From the NCBI GenBank assembly GCA_036496605.1, contig DASXKV010000056.1, positions 17,185-81,184 of the forward strand: 64,000 nt of DNA, in the 5' to 3' direction. Every line of letters begins with the position of its first letter. Positions within the stretch are counted from its first letter, which is position 1. Source of the DNA: Gemmatimonadaceae bacterium. GTDB taxonomy: Bacteria; Gemmatimonadota; Gemmatimonadetes; Gemmatimonadales; Gemmatimonadaceae. The notes beneath the pieces were generated by a model. That model was not told the origin of the DNA, did not search any database, and saw nothing but the letters and a program-made list of their open reading frames with translations. This document shows positions 26,182 to 33,850 of the stretch, piece by piece. A program made the position numbers and the translations under genes.

Positions 26182-28071
26182 TCACATTCCGCTGACGAGC
26201 GCGTCCCTGCCAGCTGTGCGCTCCCTCCCGCTGCCTCGTCCAACGGCCGCTCCGGTCTGCAATCGATACAGTCGCTCGTACAGACCACCTTTCGCCATCA
26301 ACTGCCGATGCGTACCGCGTTCGCGCACTTGACCATGGTGAAGCACGAGGATCTCGTCTGCTCCCACGATCGTGCTCAGGCGATGCGCAATCGCGATTGT
26401 AGTGCGACCGCTCATCAGCACGGCGAGCGCGCTCTGAATCTCCGCCTCGATCTCGCTATCGACCGCGCTCGTCGCCTCATCGAGAATCAGCAGCGCCGGA
26501 TCGGCGGCGATCGCGCGAGCGAATGAGAGAAGCTGTCGCTCCCCAACGCTGATCGACGCTCCCCGCTCGCCGAGCACGTGCGAGTATCCCTCCGGCAGGC
26601 GACGAATGATGCGATCGGCGCCCACACGCGAAGCCGCCGCGGTGACCTGCTCCTCACTCAATGGATTCGACAGACGAATGTTGCTCGTGATGTCACCGGC
26701 GAACAGGAAAATGTCCTGCTGTACATAGCCAATCAACGAGCGGAGCTCGTCGATGGGCATCTCACGAATGTCGACGCCGTTTACCGTGATGCGTCCGCGC
26801 TGCGGATCATAGAACCGCAGCAAGAGATTCACGATCGTGGTCTTCCCTGCCCCCGTGTGACCCACAAGCGCGAGCGTCTGTCCCGGTTCGGCCCGGAAGC
26901 TCACCCCTTTGAGCACCCACTCCGGCGACTGCTCACCTGTCGTCGTTCGCGCCACATGAGCGATGTCATACGCGAACCACACGTCGTGAAATTCGACGGT
27001 CACCTTCCGCGAGGTGAGGTGACGCGCTCCGTCCTTCGGCGTCAACGCGGACGTTCCGGCAGCGATTGGCGTGTCGATGAGCTTGAAAATGCGCTCGGAC
27101 GCTGCCATCGCTTGCTGCAGCATGTTGTACTTATCGGAGAGATCCTGTAGCGGATCGAAGAAGCGCCGCACGAGTTGGAGAAACGCGGCAACCGTCCCCA
27201 CCGTCAATGCGCCGATCTCTACACGTCGCGCGCCGGCAACGATCAAGCTCGCCAGTGCCACCGTCGTCAGGATTTCGATTGCGGGGAAATAGAGTGCATA
27301 GACGCGAATCGATTTGAGATGTGCGTCCAGATGGTCGCGATTCAGTCTGTCGAATCGCGCCGCCTCGTCTCGCTCGCGACTGAAGAGCTGGACGATTCGC
27401 ATCCCCGTGATGTGTTCCTGCAGGTAAGCATTGATGCGCGCGAGACGCGTTCGAATCTCTCGATAGGCAGAGCGCACAGAGCGTTGGAAGATGCTCGACG
27501 TCATCCAGACGAACGGAATCACAGCAAACGACGCCAGCGCGAGTCGCCAATCGATAATGAGCATCAACACGCTGATCGCAACCAGCGTGAAGAGGTCGCC
27601 CATTCCCGAGACAACTCCTGCGGTAAAGAGGTCGTTCAGAGACTCGACATCGGACGTAACGCGCGTGATCAGTCGACCGACGGGATTTCGATCGAAGAAC
27701 GCGACCGGCAGCTCCTGCAGATGCGCAAACAATTCGTGACGTAGATCGCGCATCACGCGCTGGCCAAGCAGACTCGTGAGCAGAGTCTCGCCGTACGAGG
27801 CGACGAATGAGAACGCGAGCGCGAGCGCAAAAAGGCCCGCCATTCGACCAGCGGCCGCGACATCGCGCGCGGGTAATGCGACGTCGATGACCCGTTGAGT
27901 CAGCATCGGCCCAACGAGTTGAAGCACGCCTTCGCCAGCGAGCAACGAGAGCGACCCCATGACGAGCCACCCGTAAGGCCGCGCGTAACGCAGGAGCCGG
28001 CGCATCAGCCGACCGTCGTAGGCTTTCCCGAGTGCGTCTTCCTCGTGGTATTCGGTTACGGGCGACGACAT
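26182..28071 (-). CDS. ABC exporter, fused membrane and ATPase domains
   Basis: This 629-residue half-transporter has six transmembrane helices in residues 1-320 and an ATPase domain after about 365. Walker A is GHTGAGKTT near residue 407. The signature reads SVGERQLLSFARA instead of the usual LSGGQ, and Walker B is LLILDEATSAVD. The type is MdlB/MsbA/multidrug exporter; it would work as a homodimer. The 176-nt gap downstream before the FHA gene holds a weak CGCGCGCTGAGCGCGCG palindrome near 26031 and no convincing gene. Confidence 0.92.
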   Translation of the reverse strand: MSSPVTEYHEEDALGKAYDGRLMRRLLRYARPYGWLVMGSLSLLAGEGVLQLVGPMLTQRVIDVALPARDVAAAGRMAGLFALALAFSFVASYGETLLTSLLGQRVMRDLRHELFAHLQELPVAFFDRNPVGRLITRVTSDVESLNDLFTAGVVSGMGDLFTLVAISVLMLIIDWRLALASFAVIPFVWMTSSIFQRSVRSAYREIRTRLARINAYLQEHITGMRIVQLFSRERDEAARFDRLNRDHLDAHLKSIRVYALYFPAIEILTTVALASLIVAGARRVEIGALTVGTVAAFLQLVRRFFDPLQDLSDKYNMLQQAMAASERIFKLIDTPIAAGTSALTPKDGARHLTSRKVTVEFHDVWFAYDIAHVARTTTGEQSPEWVLKGVSFRAEPGQTLALVGHTGAGKTTIVNLLLRFYDPQRGRITVNGVDIREMPIDELRSLIGYVQQDIFLFAGDITSNIRLSNPLSEEQVTAAASRVGADRIIRRLPEGYSHVLGERGASISVGERQLLSFARAIAADPALLILDEATSAVDSEIEAEIQSALAVLMSGRTTIAIAHRLSTIVGADEILVLHHGQVRERGTHRQLMAKGGLYERLYRLQTGAAVGRGSGRERTAGRDALVSGM

Positions 28072-28209
28072 TGTCGTAAGGTAACGGCCCGGGCAGGCCG
28101 GTTTCGAGATGCTTCAGTCCGGCTTTACCGGCCGCGCAACGACCACTGTGGTACATCGGTTGCGTTTTTGGCGGGTGCGGTTCTACCCCCAATTTTTGGA
28201 GGAGACAGT

Positions 28210-28482
28210 ATGGGTATCGTAGCGTGGATAGTTCTGGGCCTCATCGCCGGCGCAATTGCGAAGGCGATCATGCCGGGCAAAGATCCAGGCGGCGTCATCG
28301 TGACGATTCTCATCGGGATCGTAGGTGCGTTCCTTGGTGGGTTCCTCGGCAATCTGGTTACTGGAACCGGGTTGAATGGATTTTCATTGTGGAGCATTCT
28401 GCTCGCAGTACTCGGTGCGCTGTTGTTGCTGTGGATTTATCGAATGACAACCCGGGGCCGGCCGACGACACCTACCGTCTGA
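28210..28482 (+). CDS. GlsB/YeaQ/YmgE family membrane protein, copy 1
   Basis: This 90-residue protein has three hydrophobic helices separated by glycine-rich turns. It carries the family pattern GLIAGAIAKAIMPGKDPGG and IGIVGAFLGGFLG. Members are stress-induced small membrane proteins often labelled transglycosylase-associated; no enzymatic activity is established. GGAGGAGACAGT precedes the ATG, a strong ribosome site. A second family member follows beyond a strong terminator. Confidence 0.9.
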   Translation: MGIVAWIVLGLIAGAIAKAIMPGKDPGGVIVTILIGIVGAFLGGFLGNLVTGTGLNGFSLWSILLAVLGALLLLWIYRMTTRGRPTTPTV

Positions 28483-28509
28483 CGCAAGGCCGCTCGTAGG
28501 ACGTCACAG

Positions 28510-28542
28510 GGCCGGCGCGATGACGCGCCGGCCACTTTTTTT
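28510..28542 (+). terminator. Rho-independent terminator
   Basis: The 10-bp GC stem GGCCGGCGCG/CGCGCCGGCC encloses an ATGA loop and is followed by AC and seven T residues (28536-28542). It ends the transcript of the first YeaQ-like gene and insulates it from its paralogue. Confidence 0.93.
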
Positions 28543-28608
28543 GTGCTTTATCGAGATGTTCTTCTCTGGACTTATAGCTTTGAGCCGACAGCTGACCTTC
28601 CTTTCGAA

Positions 28609-28881
28609 ATGCCCCTCTGGCTCTATTGGCTCGTTCTCGGCCTCATCGCCGGGTCACTCGCGAAGTGGATTCTGCCGGGCCGAGATCCGGCCGGATGTCT
28701 GTTCACCATCCTCCTGGGAATCGGCGGCGCGTTGTTAGGCGGTCTTATCGGCTCGTATGTCGGCTGGGGAAAGGTCACCCAGGGCGAGCTCGATCTCCGT
28801 TCGATCGGTATTGCGACAGTCGGGGCCATCGTGGTGCTCATCATCGGCAGGATCCTGCGCGCCTTGACAAAGCGCACGTGA
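28609..28881 (+). CDS. GlsB/YeaQ/YmgE family membrane protein, copy 2
   Basis: This 90-residue, three-helix membrane protein is paralogous to the gene at 28210. It shares LVLGLIAGSLAKWILPGRDPAG and GIGGALLGGLIG, then carries a distinct loop (WGKVTQGELDLRSIG) and a C-terminal helix ending in basic residues. The ATG at 28609 begins the conserved part; in-frame codons upstream lie just after the terminator and do not match the family. uvrA starts 27 nt downstream of its stop. Confidence 0.86.
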   Translation: MPLWLYWLVLGLIAGSLAKWILPGRDPAGCLFTILLGIGGALLGGLIGSYVGWGKVTQGELDLRSIGIATVGAIVVLIIGRILRALTKRT

Positions 28882-28908
28882 CCGCGCCCTTCGGTTAACT
28901 TTCGCCCC

Positions 28909-31776
28909 ATGAAGGACGCCATCGTCGTGCGGGGCGCGCGACAACACAATCTCAAAGGCTTCGATCTTCGAATTCCGCGACGGGCATTCACCGTCGTCAC
29001 TGGCCCATCGGGCTCCGGGAAATCATCCCTCGCCTTTGACACCATCTACGCCGAGGGCCAGCGCCGATATGTCGAGTCGTTGTCCGCCTATGCGCGGCAA
29101 TTCCTCGAGCGCATGGAGAAGCCGGACGTCGACTCCATAGATGGCCTCTCGCCGGCCGTTGCGATCGAGCAGAAGAATCCCACGAAGACGTCTCGATCGA
29201 CGGTTGGAACGGCCACGGAGATTTACGACTACCTCCGCTTGCTCTGGGCGCGGATCGGACGCACGTATTGCCCGCTCTGCGGGCGCGAGATGAAGCCGGA
29301 TAGGGTGCAGTCGGTTGCCGATGCCGTCGCCGAGCTCACCCCGGGCACTCGCTTCTCCGTTGCCTTTCCGCTTCGAATGTCGGACGAGGTGACGCACGAG
29401 GTCGTCGTCGACAACCTGCGCGCCGCCGGTTTTCTTCGACTCAGCATCGACGGGACCGTTAGGCATCTCGACGAGCTGGATGCACTGCCGATCGATGTGA
29501 CCTTCGCGAAAGAAGTACTCGTCGTCGTCGATCGTCTCGCGGCTGGCGACGACGCACGCGGCCGACTCGTCGATGCCGTCGGGACAGCATTTCGCGAGGG
29601 CGACGGAGACTGCGTGATTCTCTTCAACGAGGCGGTGACGTCGCCGCGATTCCCACTTGCCGCCTCACGATGGCGCTTCACCGAGCGGTTCGAGTGCGCG
29701 AACGATGGGACGCGCGCACCCGCCCCGACGCCGCAGCTATTCTCGTTCAATAGTCCGCGCGGAGCATGCAAACGTTGTAACGGATTCGGCGCGACGCTCG
29801 AGTACGATGAGGCGCTCATCGTTCCCTATCCGGATCGTTCGCTGCGCGATGGCGCGATCGATCCGTGGCGCATGCCGCGTTATGACAATAAGCGTCGAGC
29901 ACTTTCGGAATACGCAAAGCGCGAGCGCATACCGACCGATGTCTCCTGGCAGAAGCTCTCCGCGGCGCAGCGGCAGAAGCTGCTGCACGCGCGCGTACGC
30001 GGCTACAAGGGCATTTTCCCGTTTCTCGTCGATCTCGAGGAAAAGCGCTACAAGCAGTACATCCGCGTATTCCTCCGACAGTATCAGAGCGCTCGTGAAT
30101 GCCCCGATTGCCACGGCGCCAAGCTGCAACCTGAATCGCTGCAGGTTCGAGTCAACGACCGCAGCATTGCCGAGGTGAGCGAACTGCCGGTCGACCGGCT
30201 GCTCGAGTGGATGTCGTCGGTCTCGTTGACGGCGTTCGAGCGCGAGGTTGCTGCCCACATCCTCAAGGAGGCGCGCGATCGCGTCCAGTTCCTGTGCGAG
30301 GTGGGACTCAATTACCTGACGCTCAATCGGGCGACGCGAACGTTGTCGGGCGGCGAATCGCAGCGCATCGGTCTCGCGAATTCCTTGGGATCGCAGCTCG
30401 TCGATACACTCTACGTGCTCGACGAGCCGTCGATTGGCCTGCACCCGCGCGACACCGAGCGTCTCCTCCGTCTCCTGCATCGTCTGCGCGACGCGGGCAA
30501 TACGGTTCTTGTCGTCGAGCACGACCCGGAGACGATCCGCGCGGCCGATTTCATGGTGGAGCTGGGACCGGGCAGTGGCGAGCGTGGTGGACAGGTGGTC
30601 TTTGCCGGGCCGATGTCTCGCGTGGCCGAGAGCGCGCTCACCGGCGCGTACCTCACGGGACAGCGCGAGATCCCGCTCCCCGCTCGGCGTCGGCGCATCG
30701 GCCCCCGTTGGATCACCCTCACCGGCGCTCGCGAGCACAATCTCAAAGGCCTCGACGTCCGCATCCCGTTAGGCGCGGTAACGTGTGTGACGGGCGTCTC
30801 GGGTTCCGGAAAGAGTACGCTCGTGCACGACGTGCTGATGCGGGCGCTCGAGCTCCGCATTCACGGAGAACACAGCGCGAAACGGCATCTTGGCGAGGCT
30901 GTCGGTGCATTCGACACGATCACGGGTGTCGAGGCCCTCGACGACGTCGTGATGATCGATCAGAGCCCGATCGGCAAGTCACCGCGGTCCAATCCAGTCA
31001 CGTACGTCAAGGCGTTCGACGAGATCCGGCGCATTTTTGCCGACGCGCCGCTCAGCCGCCAGCGCGGCTACACGGCGGGCACGTTCAGCTTCAACGTCGC
31101 CGGTGGCCGTTGCGAGACGTGTGAGGGCGCGGGCTATCTCGAGGTCGAGATGGTCTTCATGGCCGACGTGTACGTCCCGTGTGACGACTGCGGGGCCAGG
31201 CGATTCAAGCCCGAGGTTCTCGACGTGCGAGTGAACGGTCGCACGATCTTCGAGGTACTCGAGCTGACCGTCGACGAAGCAATTCGCTTCTTCCCACGCG
31301 AAGAGAAGCTCGGTCAGGCGCTGTGGCAGCTGCAGCAAGTCGGCCTCGGATATCTCCGGCTTGGTCAACCGGCAACGACGCTCTCCGGTGGCGAGGCCCA
31401 ACGACTGAAGATCGCGCGCGAGTTGGCGCTCGCGAGTAAGAAGAGTGGTAAGAAGCTCTATATCATGGACGAGCCGACCACGGGGCTCCATCTCGAAGAC
31501 ATTCGCCGCCTTGCCCAGGTGTTCGATCGCCTCGTCGACGCGGGGCACACGCTGCTAATCATCGAGCACAACCTCGATGTCATCAAGTTGGCCGACTGGG
31601 TGATCGATCTCGGTCCGGAAGCGGGCGATCGCGGCGGCGAAGTGGTGGCGAGCGGGCGTCCGGAAGACGTCGCGCGCATGGAGCAGTCGCACACCGGACG
31701 CTGGCTTCGGACCGTGCTGCCCGGTGGCGACCGCCGCGCAGCGCCCCTCACTCTGGAGAGCGCCGTCCTCGTTTGA
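28909..31776 (+). CDS. uvrA: Excinuclease ABC subunit A
   Basis: This 955-residue DNA damage-recognition ATPase has two ABC modules. The first Walker A is GPSGSGKSS near residues 31-39 and the second is GVSGSGKST near 630. Both signatures are present (TLSGGESQRIGLA and TLSGGEAQRLKIA), with DEPSIGLHPRD and DEPTTGLHLED. Zinc modules are visible as CPLC, CKRCNGFG and CPDC in the first half and CETCEGAGY with CDDCG in the second. It works with UvrB and UvrC in nucleotide-excision repair. The length and all motifs are normal. Confidence 0.98.
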   Translation: MKDAIVVRGARQHNLKGFDLRIPRRAFTVVTGPSGSGKSSLAFDTIYAEGQRRYVESLSAYARQFLERMEKPDVDSIDGLSPAVAIEQKNPTKTSRSTVGTATEIYDYLRLLWARIGRTYCPLCGREMKPDRVQSVADAVAELTPGTRFSVAFPLRMSDEVTHEVVVDNLRAAGFLRLSIDGTVRHLDELDALPIDVTFAKEVLVVVDRLAAGDDARGRLVDAVGTAFREGDGDCVILFNEAVTSPRFPLAASRWRFTERFECANDGTRAPAPTPQLFSFNSPRGACKRCNGFGATLEYDEALIVPYPDRSLRDGAIDPWRMPRYDNKRRALSEYAKRERIPTDVSWQKLSAAQRQKLLHARVRGYKGIFPFLVDLEEKRYKQYIRVFLRQYQSARECPDCHGAKLQPESLQVRVNDRSIAEVSELPVDRLLEWMSSVSLTAFEREVAAHILKEARDRVQFLCEVGLNYLTLNRATRTLSGGESQRIGLANSLGSQLVDTLYVLDEPSIGLHPRDTERLLRLLHRLRDAGNTVLVVEHDPETIRAADFMVELGPGSGERGGQVVFAGPMSRVAESALTGAYLTGQREIPLPARRRRIGPRWITLTGAREHNLKGLDVRIPLGAVTCVTGVSGSGKSTLVHDVLMRALELRIHGEHSAKRHLGEAVGAFDTITGVEALDDVVMIDQSPIGKSPRSNPVTYVKAFDEIRRIFADAPLSRQRGYTAGTFSFNVAGGRCETCEGAGYLEVEMVFMADVYVPCDDCGARRFKPEVLDVRVNGRTIFEVLELTVDEAIRFFPREEKLGQALWQLQQVGLGYLRLGQPATTLSGGEAQRLKIARELALASKKSGKKLYIMDEPTTGLHLEDIRRLAQVFDRLVDAGHTLLIIEHNLDVIKLADWVIDLGPEAGDRGGEVVASGRPEDVARMEQSHTGRWLRTVLPGGDRRAAPLTLESAVLV

Positions 31777-31846
31777 CTTTGCGGGTCCCCTTCCTACCTT
31801 TGGTCGCGCCGAGAGCCGGTTTACGACCCGAAGAAGGGATGAACGC

Positions 31847-33832
31847 TTGCGGAGGCAACGCAGCTACGCTGGTCTTGTCGTCGCGATCGCTGCCGCCGGA
31901 ATCGTCAGCGCTTTTGTCGCGTGCTCGGACTTCACGCCGCCAGGCGCCGCCGGTAGTTCCTCCACACTCTCCGTCAATCCGAAGACGGTCCACCTCAACG
32001 TCGGCGGCGACACGCAGCTCACAGCCATCGGTGCCTCGGGCGCAATCGTCTGGTCGTCGAACGACGACAGTATCGCAACGGTGAGCTTCGGGAAGGTCAC
32101 CGCCGTGGCCAGTGGATCGGCGACGATCCGCGCGGTGAGCGGCACGAGTCAAGCAACGTCTCGCGTGACCGTTACGACGCCGGCGGCCGTCGCGCTGTCG
32201 ACGACGAATCTCTTCTTCGACGGAGTCGCATCGGGAGTCATTCCCGATTCGCAGAGCGTTGACGTCACGAACGCCGGCCAGGATTCGCTGAGCGGACTCA
32301 CCATCGACAGCGTGACCTACGGCGCCGCAGCGACCGGCTGGCTCGATGCGAGCCTAACGCAAACCACCGCGCCGGCGAAGTTGATCCTTCGCCCCAAGAC
32401 GACCGCGCTCGTCGTCGGCTCGTACACCGCGAGCGTCTCGGTGTCGTCGCCCTTACTCGGCCTTCCACCGCAGCTCATCGCCGTGCGCTTCACGCTGATT
32501 CGGCCGGCAGCGATTTCTCTCTCGAGCACTACCGCGTCGTTCAGCCTGCAGCAAGGCGCGGCCTTACCGTCGCAGCAGTCGATCACCGTGAGCGACGGCG
32601 GCGACGCGCCGCTCACCGGTCTCTCGACGGGCACGATCGTCTACTCGTCAGGCGCCAGCGGTTGGCTCGATGCCAGTGTTGCGCCGAACGCGGCGCCGGC
32701 TTCGCTGTTGCTCCAGCCCAACACCTCGGGCCTGGCACCGGGAGACTACACTGCCACCGTACCGGTGACGTCGACGATCGCCGGAGTCGTCCCGGCCATG
32801 GTCACGGTCACCTACCACGTCACGGCGGCACCGCCTCCTCCGGTGATCGTCGTGAGTCCGCCGACCGCGACTTTCACCGCGGGCAAGAACTTTGGCTCGC
32901 TTCCAGTTCAACAATCGATCTCGATCACGAGCTCCGGCATCGGCACGGTGAGCGGATTGAGTGCAACGGCGAGCTACACGGGCCCGGTCACCAATTGGCT
33001 CGCTACGCTGACGTTCACCGGCAACGTCACGACAGCGCCGACGACGCTCAACGTGCAGCCGAACACCACCGGCCTGGCGGCGGGTGTGTACACCGCGACG
33101 ATTCACCTCGCCTCGACGACGACGGGTGTCGTCGCGAAGGACATACCGGTCACGTACGTCATCGACGATCTCGTCCTCGACCAGTCGTCGATCCAGTTCC
33201 TCACAACCACGAGTACGCCGCCCGCGGCTCGAGTCGTGAGCGTCTCGAATGCGGGCAGTGGCAGCATCACGGGAGTGACCGCCACCGTCGCACTGCTCTC
33301 GGGTCGTGCCGACGCAAGCTGGTCCTGGTTGTCGGCGTCACTCGCGAGCACGGTGCCCCAATCACCGAGCGCGACTTCGCTCACGCTCACGGCCGGCCTT
33401 GCCGACTCGTTAGGTGACTTCACGGCGCTGGTGACCGTCGCCGCGCCGGGAATGGTCTCCAAGACGGTCAACGTCAGCTACCGTCGCCAGGCGACGATGG
33501 CGGGTGACGTATTGCCGATCCTGCAGATGCCGTCATGTTTCAATTGCCACTCGTCACCCACTGCGACCAACGTTAATATCGGCTTCGCGAACACTGACGA
33601 GGCGTACAGTTCTCTCCTCAACATCAACACCACCGGTAACGCCAATGGCCACACCTACGTCGTCGCCGGTGACTCGTTGAACAGCAACCTGTTCAAGCTG
33701 CTCAACGGCTTGGCGCCGACTGGCTATTTCAACATGCCGTTCCCGTGTTCCAACAACAATGCGTCTTGTATAAATTCTCAACTTCGAACGCGAATCTATA
33801 TCTGGATTCAACAGGGGGCGCTCAAGCCGTGA
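31847..33832 (+). CDS. Lipoprotein with Ig-like repeats and C-terminal CxxCH motif
   Basis: This protein of about 661 residues starts at a TTG (31847) preceded by GAAGGGAT. The signal peptide ends at lipobox FVAC, with the Cys near residue 26. It has one BIG2-like domain (NPKTVHLNVGGDTQLTA), then about four beta-sandwich repeats of roughly 100 residues, each with VxLSxTxxxF...GxxPxxQSVxVTNxG and PxTTGLxxGxYTATV patterns (BACON/abnormal-spindle-like). Near residue 564 is CFNCH, a c-type heme-binding motif, in a tail that also has CSNNNASC. It is probably an outer-membrane or periplasmic surface protein. Longer starts would overlap uvrA. Confidence 0.8.
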   Translation: MRRQRSYAGLVVAIAAAGIVSAFVACSDFTPPGAAGSSSTLSVNPKTVHLNVGGDTQLTAIGASGAIVWSSNDDSIATVSFGKVTAVASGSATIRAVSGTSQATSRVTVTTPAAVALSTTNLFFDGVASGVIPDSQSVDVTNAGQDSLSGLTIDSVTYGAAATGWLDASLTQTTAPAKLILRPKTTALVVGSYTASVSVSSPLLGLPPQLIAVRFTLIRPAAISLSSTTASFSLQQGAALPSQQSITVSDGGDAPLTGLSTGTIVYSSGASGWLDASVAPNAAPASLLLQPNTSGLAPGDYTATVPVTSTIAGVVPAMVTVTYHVTAAPPPPVIVVSPPTATFTAGKNFGSLPVQQSISITSSGIGTVSGLSATASYTGPVTNWLATLTFTGNVTTAPTTLNVQPNTTGLAAGVYTATIHLASTTTGVVAKDIPVTYVIDDLVLDQSSIQFLTTTSTPPAARVVSVSNAGSGSITGVTATVALLSGRADASWSWLSASLASTVPQSPSATSLTLTAGLADSLGDFTALVTVAAPGMVSKTVNVSYRRQATMAGDVLPILQMPSCFNCHSSPTATNVNIGFANTDEAYSSLLNINTTGNANGHTYVVAGDSLNSNLFKLLNGLAPTGYFNMPFPCSNNNASCINSQLRTRIYIWIQQGALKP

Positions 33833-33850
33833 GCGCCGCACGAACCGTCG

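Noticed and set aside
25983..26288. Cys-containing reverse frame between the FHA and ABC genes
   Set aside because: It overlaps the ABC exporter C-terminus, has no ribosome site and its cysteines do not form a known zinc module.
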